The notes below the pieces were generated by a model, which did not search any database, was not told the DNA's origin, and saw only the letters and a program-made list of their open reading frames with translations. DNA of 64,000 nt from Pomphorhynchus laevis (Eukaryota; Acanthocephala; Palaeacanthocephala; Echinorhynchida; Pomphorhynchidae): NCBI GenBank assembly GCA_012934845.2, contig WNNJ02001491.1, forward strand, positions 62,001 to 126,000. Direction: 5' to 3'. Below are positions 12,453 to 25,000 of this stretch, piece by piece. Position 1 is the stretch's first letter. Every line of letters starts with the position of its first letter. The translations under genes were made by a program, and so were the position numbers.

Positions 12453-13105
12453 CGATTAAGTTTTGATATTTACTTTCTTTAAAATCATTTAAATAATTTA
12501 ATAGATACATATTTTAAACTAGGTTACTATAAAAATAACATCAAGCAGAAAATAGTAAAATATATAAATCAACACAATAATATTAAAAATAAATTTAAAA
12601 TCATTAGCGGAAAATTTTTATGGATTGATAATAAATAATATACTTTGTATTACAATAAGATACTATATAATCAAATTTCATCAGAGGAAATACGTCCTTA
12701 GCACGTATTTGGCCTCGCTGCTATGTTGGGTTTAGTAATAGGAGCCGAAACCTGATAGCATGGCAGTTCCTTCTGTAATGATATATTTGTACCAATATTG
12801 GATTTAATATTATTAAAATAATTTGATAGATGCATATTTTAAACTAGGTTACTATAAAAATAGCATAAAGCAGAAAATAGTAAAATATATAAATCAACAC
12901 AATAATATAAAAAATAAATTTAAAATGTCGAGTACAGCATTTTTGTACGGAGAGCAAATAATATAGTCTTTATTAAATTAAGACTATTCTAGATAATCAA
13001 ATTTTAACAGAGGAAATACGACATTGACATCGCTGCTATGTTGGGTTGATGAATAGGGCCGAAATCTGTGAACACAGCACTTCGACCAACAAAATATAAA
13101 AAATA

Positions 13106-13200
13106 AATTTAAATGTATAAAAATATAATATATTATAATATAATATATTATATTTATATTATATTATATTTAAAATATATTATATTTTAAATATAAAATA
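13106..13200. repeat. AT palindrome run
   Basis: Low-complexity sequence of TATAATATATT-type words folds back on itself several times between two partial PLE-A copies. Confidence 0.6.
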
Positions 13201-13724
13201 TAATACATTACATAATGAAATTTTAAGAATTGCAACAATATGTAATGATATTGGCTTTCTTCAAAATCATTTAAATAATTTATTAGATACATATTTTAAA
13301 CTAGGTTACTATAAAAATAACATCAAGCAGAAAATAGTAAAATATATAAATCAGCACAATAATATTAAAAATAAATTTAAAATCATTAGCGGAAAATTTT
13401 CATGGATTGTTAATAAATAATATACCTTGTATTAAAATAAGATACTATATAATCAAATTTAATCAGAGGAAATACGCCCTTAGCAGGTATTTGGCCCCGC
13501 TGCTGAGTTGGGTCGGGTAATAGGTGTCGAAACATGAGAGCATAGCAGTGCCTCCTGTAACAATATATTTGTTACAATATTTGATTTAAAATCATTTAAA
13601 TAATTTAATAGATACATATTTTAAACTAGGTTACTATAAAAATAACATCAAGCAGAAAATAGTAAAATATATAAATCAACACAATAATATAAAGAATAAA
13701 TTTAAACTCTTAAGTTGAAAATTT

Positions 13725-13949
13725 TATGAATCTTTTTCTCTTTCTTTAGAGTTTGTTCAGCTTTGTTACGGAGTCCCCCTTTTCTTTCTCCATTTGGTTC
13801 TATTGTGCGGAGGACGGTGCCGTTTCATTGTAGTCGTCTCTCGAGAAGTTTATTGAGACAGCATTTCATAAGGTTGATGCGACAGCTTCGTTTTACGACT
13901 GGCCCGTCACGAAGTCTATCATCAACCCTTCTCCTTTCTTAGCACGGAC
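13725..13949. mobile_element. Unclassified 225-bp insertion with target duplication
   Basis: The PLE-A 3' sequence is interrupted by unrelated, GC-richer DNA flanked by TTGAAAATTT on both sides (13715-13724 and 13950-13959, each followed by an ATGAAT-like word). The insert contains GACTGGCCCGTCACGAAG and GGAGGACGGTGCCG and has no open frame of note. The flanking duplication of about 10-16 bp suggests a retroposed sequence such as a SINE, but I see neither a clear pol III promoter nor a poly-A tail. Confidence 0.5.
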
Positions 13950-14520
13950 TTGAAAATTTAATGAATTAATAATAAATAATATTCATTGTATTTGAATTAG
14001 GTTTACTAACTAGATAATCAAATTTCATCATAGTAAATACGTCATTAGCTTGTATTTGGCCCTGCTGCTATGTTGGGTCGAGGAATATTAGCCAACATAT
14101 GATAACATAGCAGTTTCTCCCGATGACATCTAATCTTTAGTATGATACACATACTATTGTTTATTATTCAATTAATATAAATTGAATTTTATTTTAAATC
14201 TCAATTTTTAATTTGAACTAGATTTATATTTATTTGTCTTTATTTTTAGAGGAAAAATACTTAGACGCAGTTATCTAATCTGATTAATTGGTAATTTATA
14301 ACCAATTATTAGAATAATTGAATTTATTAATAAATTATTTGAATGATTTAACTGCGAGAAGACATTTTTATTAGCAATAAAAATGTTTCCAATATAATGG
14401 CAGCACACATGTTCATGATTTTTTATTTATTATTTGATTATTTGAATTTCATTAAGCATTATTATTAATTAATAAAATACTCAGACTCCATTTCCTGATC
14501 TGATTTAAATAAAATATTTT

Positions 14521-14646
14521 TAACAATAACTTTATTTGTTATTTTCTCATTTAAACCCAATTAACTCACATATCTTATCGATATTCTATAGAATACACAT
14601 TTATTGATACGGGTAGCTCGAAAGCACAATTTTAGCGTCAGACATA
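14521..14646. other. Short AT-rich spacer
   Basis: No gene or repeat was recognised here. Confidence 0.4.
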
Positions 14647-14845
14647 ATTACAGTAGTTTGTACTGCATACAAATTGCCACGCTTCTTTTGACTTTCAAAT
14701 TGCCAGCACTTTTAACAGTGCAGACAGAGTCAGATGAACTGAGTTCACCATTTACTGACATTATAAAAGTGCAGAAATCACAATGTTCGATATCGATAAT
14801 GCGCTCTTCGTACATGGATCTCTTCTTAAGCTCGTGCTAGCTGAA
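14647..14845 (-). CDS. Possible exon, unknown protein
   Basis: On the minus strand a frame of about 64 residues (HELKKRSMYEERIIDIEHCD, later SVCTVKSAGNLKVKRS) follows an acceptor-like TTTCAG near 14850 and runs to a stop. It is richer in charged residues and less AT-biased than its surroundings. The overlapping + strand frame looks like its shadow. I do not recognise the family. It may be the last exon of a gene divergent from MIPEP, or a transposon scrap. Confidence 0.25.
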
Positions 14846-15529
14846 AGCATACTTAAGATTTTTATTGAAGGGATGTCACTTGATTATTAAACAACTCATT
14901 ACATACGCACATATATCCGATCACCAATCAACCCTTTACACGCAAAGTCAATCCGTGCTTCTTTGCGTGCACTTGCTGCAGATACAAAATTAAAATTAGC
15001 GGGTACTGAACTTAGCTGCGGTTCTATACCTACGCAGTTGTAGACGTACGACAGTTTCGACGCTAGTAAACTTTGTATTTTGTTGTACCTTATTGTAGAG
15101 GACTTTATATTAGATGAACAAAAAATAATATTATTTTAATATAAGATATTATTATATATAATTAACCAGACAACTTCTTGTATTTTACACAATACTTCCT
15201 ACATAATATTTTGAAAAATGTGATGATGAAAAATATTCATATTTTGAATTATGAAAAATGAAGTGAGCAATAGATATAAAATGATTTTTAATTTTTACTT
15301 GAATAAATTCTTAATTATAATATGAATATATTGTGAATTGGCGCTAATCCTTAGTAATTAGTGAATTGGCGCTAATCCTTGAAAGTTGGTTCATATTTAT
15401 TAGATATCAAAATATGAAAATAATCTGTTTATTCTAGTATTTGACTAAATCAATTAAGCTCCAAGTTGAGATTCAAATTTTTATTACATTAAAATCTCTT
15501 CAAGTATATGTTATAGTTACACGTTGAAT
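14846..15529. promoter_or_regulatory. Probable upstream region of MIPEP
   Basis: This stretch precedes the MIPEP first coding exon. It holds a 26-bp tandem duplication (AGTGAATTGGCGCTAATCCT) at about 15333-15380. No TATA box or initiator can be assigned with confidence in such AT-rich DNA. Confidence 0.35.
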
Positions 15530-16072
15530 ATGCATGTTACTATTCGTCGAAGCATTTGCAATGCTCTAATATCTGCGTTTGATTCACACAAATCACGCAT
15601 AAATCCAAAGGGCATATTTAATCTGAAGCAACCTGATCTAAAGTTACTAACTGATCAATGCATGTCCAAATCATCGATAATAAGTGAGACAATTCGGAAA
15701 TCAAACACTGCAGTTACTTTACAAACTACATTACAGCATTTTGATGATCTATCTGACTGTATATGCAAAGCCGCTGATCTAATGGAATTTCTACGTCATT
15801 GTGGTCCATTAAAGTTAGAGGCTGCTATACAGCACTCACGTTTAAATCGCTTAGTCAACGAACTTAACACTGATCAGCAATTATATTCCAAATTGGTGCA
15901 CGCCAATAAATGCAAAGATCTTTCAGGTACAGACAAACTTCTTTGTAGATCTCTTTTAACTGATTTCCAACAATCCGGCATACATCTTGAGCAGGGAGGC
16001 CGTGACAAATTTATCCAACTGCAGGACAAATTGAACGTTGCTATTGTTAAAATACATGAATGGATGTCATTG
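15530..16072 (+). CDS. MIPEP: MIPEP exon with start codon and targeting sequence
   Basis: I chose ATG 15530 because it gives MHVTIRRSICNALISAF, a basic, amphipathic stretch expected of a mitochondrial presequence; an upstream TTG is not a credible eukaryotic start. The rest aligns with the N-terminal helical domain of the family: FDDLSDCICKAADLMEF corresponds to the 'FDELSDSLCRVADLADF' block, and LLTDFQQSGIHLEQGGRDKF to 'FDFEISGIHL'. The donor is TTG|GTATGC, phase 0. The following expected segment ('FLMGTNFPN') is not visible downstream. Confidence 0.85.
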
Positions 16073-19000
16073 GTATGCAACTTTTTATATCCCGTGTTTC
16101 TATTTGAGCTAATTAATAGTCAAGACATTATATCAACTTCAAATTTTAACAATTTACAAAACTTTTAGCAAATAAGAGCAGAACGAACTCTTCTTAAATG
16201 TAAACTAAGATTTAAGTTTTTGAGCAAGAAATCGAATTTTGCTAAGATGCTTACATAAAGTAAGTTTTTCTTACTTGAAGGTATAGCGAGACTCGTTTAC
16301 CTGAGAGAAAATGGTTAGTTGGAGCTTGAATAATTATTGAAGGTGGCTTTTATTAAATATTAAGCCATGAAAATAAATATCTTATTTTTATTGTAAAATA
16401 TATCTAATATAAATCACAAAATGCATTATATATTAAAATTCTAATTATTTAAAATTATATACATGACAATATTTTATGATATTTTAGTATTTGATTTAGT
16501 ATTTGATTAAATCCAGCTCTTAGTCAAATTCAAACTTTATTTTCATTACATTTAATACCAGCTACAGTTCCACTTTGAATGTCCATGCCACTATTCGTAC
16601 ATTTTCCAAAATCTTCTTTGCCATTGCTGAAATTACTCTCTTGATGATAATCTCTTTGAAGGATCCAGGAAGAGTTTAAAACTTCATTGTAACTACAAAA
16701 GTTTCAATTGAAGTCGTTTCTCCTAAATCGCTTTTTATTGTTTAAGCAATGTTATTAGTGCACTATTGCTGAAATCACATCCCTACGATATATGTTCATT
16801 ATGTCCAAAATGATAATGTCCTAATACAGGAAGATAATCCGTCTTGAAAAATGCTCAAAATTGAAACTTCAAATAGCAAATTTTAATTCATAAAATATTA
16901 TTTAAATATTTTAGGTATTAAATATGTTTTGAGAGAATGAATTAATATTTATAATCAGGATTACCAAAATCAGAAAATCTATGATATTGATTTTCTGTAT
17001 TGACTATTGATATCTTCATGAAAATAACCTGGTTATATAAATCTTTGTAGTTATATATTAATTCATTTTTTTTGTTTTTATTAATATAATAATATTTACA
17101 TTACATTAATTAAAAAGGCTACATATTAAAAATTATGATTTAAATTTCGGTTAGCCGAAGCTAACCGAAATGCAAACATTTCATTTCTTTTCAAAACTCA
17201 CATATAAACATCAGATTCTATTTAATTCTAAGTGAACAAAATAACAAAGTTAAATAGAATCTTATGTACATACATGATACATATGCAACATCTCATTTTC
17301 AACAAACTAGAGCTAATCATTTGTCACGACATAGAATTACAATAATTGTGATAACGTCGTTTACGTTGTATGGACTAATTACTAAATCGTGAAACGATTG
17401 TTTCAAATTTTGCACTTTGAAAATTATAGTGCTATTTTAATAAAACGCACGTTTAATATTGTGTTAAAGATTGATTTGATTTATTCTTTGTCCAATAACA
17501 TCGTATATAAAAATTATATTTATAAATTTGCTTACCTGTTAGGATTGAATCTGAATCAGAAGGTGATTCGATAACTAAAGAGAATGAGCAGATGGATTTG
17601 TTCGAAGATATTCTTAGATGCAGTTAAGTATAATGTTATATTTTTAAATTTTGTCTGAATGCATTATCAAATAATGTTTTAAACTTATTTAACTTATAGA
17701 CAAAATTAAATTACAAACAGTTGTGATTTGACAACCGGATTATTTGAAGAATTGTATAAGCTCTGAAAATAAAATTTATTTCTAAAAATACTAACCACAA
17801 CATACTTTAAACTGTATAATTTGTTATATATAAAATATTTAAAATAATGTATAATTTATCCAAAAAAATGTAAAATGTTTTACGCGTATTTTATAAACTA
17901 TATTTAAAATTCATATAAATTTCCTTTAAACTTCATTTTGATAAGCAATCATAGTTTTAACTTATTTACTTCTCAGTATAGAGATTATTTAAGGAAATCA
18001 AAAGCCTTTTTAATATCGAAATCACAAAATGTATACTTTAAAATCACTAATTTATTTCTAAATGTTAATATATGGGTTAAAACTATATCTAGAAATCACT
18101 ATTTGAATTCTTAATACTAATTAATAAATTTATTAATTAATAATTCAGTAGTTATTAATTATAACTACTGAATTTATTTGATTTTTATTACAATCAAACA
18201 AAACAAAATTAATACAGCATTTGAAAATTGTTGTATAAGTAACTATTTGATATTTGAATACAATGTGATTTCGTCGTATCACGGGATTATTAATAAATAG
18301 ATAAAAAATTAAATTAATAGAATTAAATTTATTAATAATTTTATTATTAAAATTAATAATTATTAATAAGTACTGAATTATTCATTATTAAATTTATTAA
18401 TAATTTTATAAATTATTAATAAATAGATACTTCAGTAGATTTTAATATGTCATCGTGATTTAACACAATTGGATATCAATTTCGCAAATGATTAGTAATA
18501 ATTAACACATTAATAAGGTATTAATAACGCATTATAATTGATAATCTTTTAATACTAGCATGTTATTAAACATTATACATTTAACACAGCAAATTTTATC
18601 TTCACAACTAAACTATATTTTGATAAAGATAAGTTGATTATGAAAAAATCTATTTATCAAAATATATTCAATATAATTAACATTTAATTAATATATTTAT
18701 TAAAAATATTTAAGATACTTATTTAATACAGATCTCTAAATTGAATATATTTTTTATTTTGCCTTTCTACATCGGATTATTTCTTTTTATAATAGGCAAT
18801 ATGTTTTATATAAACAAAATAGCTAATACTCTAATAAGATAAGTTTTTAATTAAATATGATAGAATATTTTATTAATATTTTAAAAAACCTTTGAATCTC
18901 ATTTTTCTTTGTTTGTAATACTTTTTATAATGAAATAAAATGATCAAAATGATCAAAATTCTAGCAAAATTACGCAGTTAAATTATTTATTAATAAATAG

Positions 19001-22000
19001 AATTAAATTAATGATACTAACATTGAAATAACTTAATTTAACTTAACATAATTATTATAATGTTTCCGTTATTATGCTTTTATTAATTTCATTAGAAATA
19101 CTTGTGTGAGAAAGCACTTCTTGATAAAAAGGGGATATTTAGTTTATGTTTACCTAGGCATTTTACGCGTTTAATTTTACGTTTTTAAATCTGTTGTACC
19201 CGTGTTTAAATAAGATTTATGTAACTTAAATAAATCTTATTTAAGGTTTATTCAAGGTTTATTGAATAAATTTTGAGTTCACTTATCATGTTAGCGCTTT
19301 TTAATATTTTTATAATATCGTTTATTTTCTTCCAGGTTCAATTTGGCTTCGGTATGTGGTTATACAAACTATGCTGAAAGAGCACTTCAAGGAATGCTAT
19401 TTGACTCACCGCAAAAGTCTTTCAACTTTTTAAATGCCCTTTCTTCCAAGCTCAAACCAAATGTTCAGTGTGAACTTTCAAAACTTCAGCAATTTACGGA
19501 TATAATAAATGGAAACAACATACATGAAATAATTACTAAGCATCCTAGCTGGCAAGTATATTTTGTGTGACAACGCAAATATGTTCATTATGTTCATGAT
19601 ATTGCTTTTAGTTTATTTGTAGATTTGCGTATTGAGTTTTACTGTATATTTATTATGTAATTATAATGAATAAATTATATTAATTATTAATATTAATTAT
19701 TATATATTATATTTAATTATTAATTTATTATTAATTATTATTAATTAGTTATATCATCAACTAGATATCATATATATAATTTCATTTGTGAATATAATTT
19801 GTTATTTTATTTTTATCGTGATAAAGAAATTTTTTCTAAATTACTTAATTATGTGATTATATTAAAAGTTAAAATATATTTCAAATTTTGAAAAAGCAAA
19901 CGCAAAAACAGTTCTTTAAAACGACGTTTCGAAGTTTATCTATTTAATTTATCTAATAAATAATTAACATATTAAATTTTTTATTTCAAACAGTTTAAAC
20001 AAAGCAAATTTAAACAAAGTAAACGCGAAAATGCATTTTTATTTTTATAATATAAATAAAATGTATTAAGCATTTTATATATAAAATGTATTAAGCATTT
20101 TATTAAGTATTTTACTAGTATCAAGCTACTGCTGCACGTATTCTGTTTTGCCATATCTTATCAAATTTATCATTTTGATCTAATTTAGCGCTAATGTAAA
20201 CAGGAAATGGCCTTTTGAATACTTTTCTCTCGGGGCATGTATAGCTGGTTTAAATACGATATTACAAAAATATTTCGGGTATGTATACATGTCAAATTTT
20301 TATAAGCTTAGAATGATATACTAATTGTATTTAATTCAGCCTTTTTTATATAAAAATATTTTTAATTATTATAAAATAATTTTTTAAAAATATTTTTGTT
20401 GTATTAGTATCAATATTATTTATTATTAATTTAGGACGCTGCTTTAAATTCATTAATTTAATTATTGATGATTAAAATAAAATAATACTATTAATTAAAC
20501 ATAAATATTGTAAATGATTATACATTTAAAGTTTCAAAGTATTTCTAAATTCATTTATCATTTTACAATATTTTTTTTTAATTTTTACAATTTACTTGCA
20601 ATACTTTAATAATCTATTTTGTATTTATGCCAACTTTGTATTTAGTGTTCAACTTTTCGAAGATAGCGGATCTGAAGCTCTTTGGGATTCTTCTGTGGTT
20701 AAACTTGTCGTTAATAATATAAAAAATGAGAATGTATTGGGTTATATTTATTGTGATCTTATTGAAAGGTTTATTTTTAGTTGACAATTATTTATAATTT
20801 TGTAATTTTCAATTTTGTATTAAGAGAAAACAAAGAGCCACTTGATTGCCACTTTACGGTAAGGTGTACACGACAAATTAACAATATTCGTCAAATACCA
20901 ATCATAGTTCTACATATGAACTTCCCTGCGCCATCGAATGGACTGCCAACCATGCTTTCTCGTGGTATGCAATACTGAATTTTAACTTGATTTAAATTTG
21001 AGAATGCCTTTCCTCTTGTGTATAAATTCTTAATTTCCAAACATAGAAATTATTATGGAATATTATTGATTAAAGCATAAATTTAGTTTGATATCATAAA
21101 CTAAATTTATATTTTCACATTGAATTATATATAAGTTATATATAATATTTATAATTTATATTCAATTTTGTATTTTGTCAATCGATAATGATGTAAATAA
21201 AGACATCAAAAGTATACTTGTCCCGATTACTGTTTTTATTTACTTTACTTGGATTATTAGAAAAACGAAAAAAGTACAAGGACACTGTAATGATTCACTG
21301 AATTGAATTATTAGTTGATTATTTACTATTGCAGATGCATCGACATCAACATCTGACAAAAATTCATTCAAATGCCTGTTTTAATTTATCCCCAAATTAA
21401 TACCTAAATGACCGTTTTATTTTATTGAATATTTTATTGTATTTTAATATTTTATTTTATTCAATGTATTTATATTGTTGTGAGATTGAAAAAAGTCATA
21501 ATATTAACACGTTAAATAAATGCTTAATATATAAACGCGTTAATATTAAGCATTCGACGCCATTTATATTTTTTAATTAATTATTGATGTAAAGATACTT
21601 CATTTTGTACCATTTTTAATTATTTGCCTCGATTTTTGGATTTTCAGAGTGAAAATGTTCAAAGAAATTTCATAGGTTCATTTCATAAAAATATGAACTT
21701 ATGAATATGAACTTAAATGGACTTATAAAAGAAATTTCATAAGTTCATTTCATAAGAATATCTTCTATAAAGCAGATATTCATATTGCGTTTGTAAGATT
21801 TCGTTATAAATAACAATAAAAGCAGTAAATTAAAGGTAAATTTTTATAACAGTTTATTTGTACACTCACTGTCTTCTATTTAATTAATGCCCTTACAATT
21901 TATGTCTTCACAATTAATTGTCTTCACAAGTAATGTGTTCTTCAATTAATATCTTCTTTCATTAATTTGGAGAAATTTTATAAATATTATTTAATGTCCT

Positions 22001-25000
22001 CTGATGAGTCCCGCCCTGTTGAGTTGTCTGGACAGCATGCTTTCTGTCGTAATGCGACCTGATAGCTGAAGCTATTATGTAGCCAGCTAAAATACAAGTT
22101 AGTCGAAGAGGTCCGGAAATATCTCAACAAAATGAAATTCAACCGACTACCAAAAGACGATTTCAATTACTCATTTCAATCTGATGGAGGACCACCATGT
22201 GTATCGTCAATATAGTGCATGCTGAGGGACGAAACAACGATGATACAATTTTATTGTCTGGAAATGATTATGCGACCTTTATATTTGAGCCAGCTAATAC
22301 AAGTTATAAGAGGTCCGGAAATTCTCAACAAATATTATTTAATTTAAAAAATTGTATTTTATATCATTTATATTTATTTTATATTTGATAATTTATATTT
22401 GTAATATCATTTATATTTGATCATTTTATAAATTATGATTTACATTATAAATATAAATATTTAGGATAATATTAAAGATATCATTAAATATTATCCTTTA
22501 TTTATATATTATACTGTGTTTTTTATGGTTGTATAATGATATTTGGATATTTTTAATTGAATAATCGGAAATTTGTCACTAAAGCAATTATCGAATATAA
22601 TTAAATAAGATCGATTATATTATAAATATATATTTGTTATCATTTGTTATTAATATTTGTAGGAAAGCAATTTTAAAGTGTTTTTCTCAAGTATCATATG
22701 TTATCAACAATTGAATGTTAACATTTCACAGTATTTCTTATTATAAATAAGTAGCATCTAACTGCTTTAATCCCTTTGAAAATATAGACTAGAACCTATT
22801 TTTACAACTTGATCGATATGAACAACAAACCCAAATTTGATCTGAAGGTCATACCCAATATTTTAAGTTCCTTTACTCTGGGCATTCCACAATCTTTAAT
22901 TATGTTAAAATAAGAGTCTTTAAATCAAAACCGTGATTTTTGAGGATCGATTTTCTAAAAGTTGACCAAAAATAAACTTTCTTTTCTATATCATCATAAT
23001 AGAGTCGGGTCTATAAAATCGTACACTAATTTTTAAGAATAATCTACATTATCTAAATAATAATATTATAATAATATATTTATAATTTAATAAAAAATAA
23101 TATAATTATGATGTATAAAAATAATTGATTATTTAATAATATAATTATAATTTCCTATTATAATAATATTATAATAGGAAAATAATTTTAATGCTGCAAA
23201 TGCACACAGACTGTGTACTTACAAGCTCACATAAGCGAAACAGATTGAAGAAAAAAAATAAAGTTACTCGTTTAGAAGCATCGATTTTTGTTCCTTTTCG
23301 AAAAAGAGGAGTGAGGATGATTATCGCAGATGATCAGTTAGGGAATTACAAAGTAGATGAACAACAATATGTACAGATCGACAGACGAAGTTGATTGAGT
23401 GAAAAGGTACGTGTAGCAGAAGAGAAACACAAGAGCATAGGTGGGTAAAAAGAGAGCGATATTCACTTAGAGTTGGCAGATAGAGATAAGAAGGATAAGT
23501 ACAATGGAGAAAGCGATAAGTTAGACAAAGCAGGCGAAAACGAATGCGATGTTCAATATTTAGCCATCCCAATTTTGATAAATAGGAAGATACATTATCA
23601 AATTTACGAAATCGAAAAGGGATGCGCACAACAGTGATAATGAGGCGCTGAAGAGGTTTAAGGGATGACTTTGAAGAGAAGACGAGAAAGCTACGACAAT
23701 CAATACATGGAAAAATAAGGGAGGAGATAAGAGATTTACAATAACTAAAATCTAGAGAATTTCTAACAAGACGAATATCACGGCGAAGAATATTTGAAGA
23801 CCTAGTTTTATCACGAATGAAGGGATCGAAATGCAGGTTGTTGTTGAAGTGAATACCTAGAATTACTAGTTTATCTACAGCAGGAATAATTGTGGTCTGA
23901 AGCTACAAAGAAGGAGGAAATACAGAAACAGTAGATGGTAAAATCCATAACACTTTAGATTTGGTAGGATTGAAGGACATGCTTAAAGAAATTAGATTTT
24001 CTGATAGAGCATGAAGACAAATCGACGAGGATATGAAAAGTTGGCTTAGGGAATGAGGAGACGAGTGAGAATAAAGAAGTATATCATCAGCGTACTGCAT
24101 TACTCTGAAGCAGAATTTATTAGTTAAAAGATAAATCTCCAAGAAGAAGCGTAAATAGAATAGGCCGAGTACTGAACCTTGAAGTACACCACAAAATAGA
24201 GAAGATAGAGAACACATAGAATTAGAATGGATGGAAAATGATCGATCGGAGAGATACGAAGAAAAGCAAGCCAAGGTGGACGAAGAGAAACCATAATGAT
24301 AGCGAAGACGAAAAAGAAGAATTTTGTGATCAATGTCGAATGCAGATGAAAGATCGACCGATATTACCACACTACAAAGTTTTTTGTCACGGTTGAAGAG
24401 CAGATCAGCAAATACTTTATAACATGCTAGTTCGGTGGAATGATTGGAGCCGAAAGCAGATTGAAAAGAAGGGTAAAGCGGTGATGAAGAGAGATACTTG
24501 TTTATCTGATCTAAAACAAGGTGTTTAAGAATTGTAGATAAGGTTGATATATTGGGCGATAAGATGAAGGAAGAGAATGGTCAAGAGAGGGCTTTTTAAG
24601 TAGGGGACGAACAATGGCCGTTTTCCAAAGAACAGGAAATATTCCATTCACGATTGACGAGTCAAAGAGGCTGGTAAGAAAAGTTGTGAAGTCTGTTAAT
24701 AACAATTTGTGAATTCGAGAAGGGATGGGATCGGCAGGAGAGGACTTACAAGTAAACGAAATAAGAAGGCGAGATACCTCATCTTCAGATACCTCAAGTA
24801 GGTAAAAGAGCTCAGGGATACGAATAGACGAGATATAAGAAGTTTGTGGAAGGACGATGATCAAATCGATTAGATTTATAGCTTTTGAAATTAGGTAATC
24901 GGAGAATTGAGAAGGATCAAGAGTGGAGGTGGCAGAGGAACGAGAAAGTAGAGAATTGAGAATTTTCCATTTAGTTCGAGAGTCATTAGCGTAAGCCAGT

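Larger units (their letters stand above)
11300..14520 (+). mobile_element. PLE-A cluster 2: reverse transcriptase and stacked 3' ends
   Basis: The first unit carries Penelope-like reverse transcriptase. The 11459-11821 segment encodes the early core (NTYDFSTLYTNLG). The 11870-12226 segment encodes SPIIADLFLSFIEYEF and the active-site block MFRYIDDICVFN. After an inserted inverted repeat (12341-12452), at least four partial copies of the 3' end follow head to tail (about 12480-12790, 12815-13080, 13190-13560, 13575-14290), with further tail sequence to 14520. Most repeat the GGTTACTATAAAAATA block. A foreign insertion with target duplication sits at 13725-13949. The element as a whole is broken in several places. 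Established knowledge: Penelope-like elements often occur as partial tandems. Confidence 0.7.

Noticed and set aside
17540-17630. Exon-like island with IESESEGDSITKENEQMD on + or a GTAAGC donor on -
   Set aside because: Neither reading fits MIPEP or another family I know, and each strand lacks one of the two splice sites, so I did not list it as an exon.
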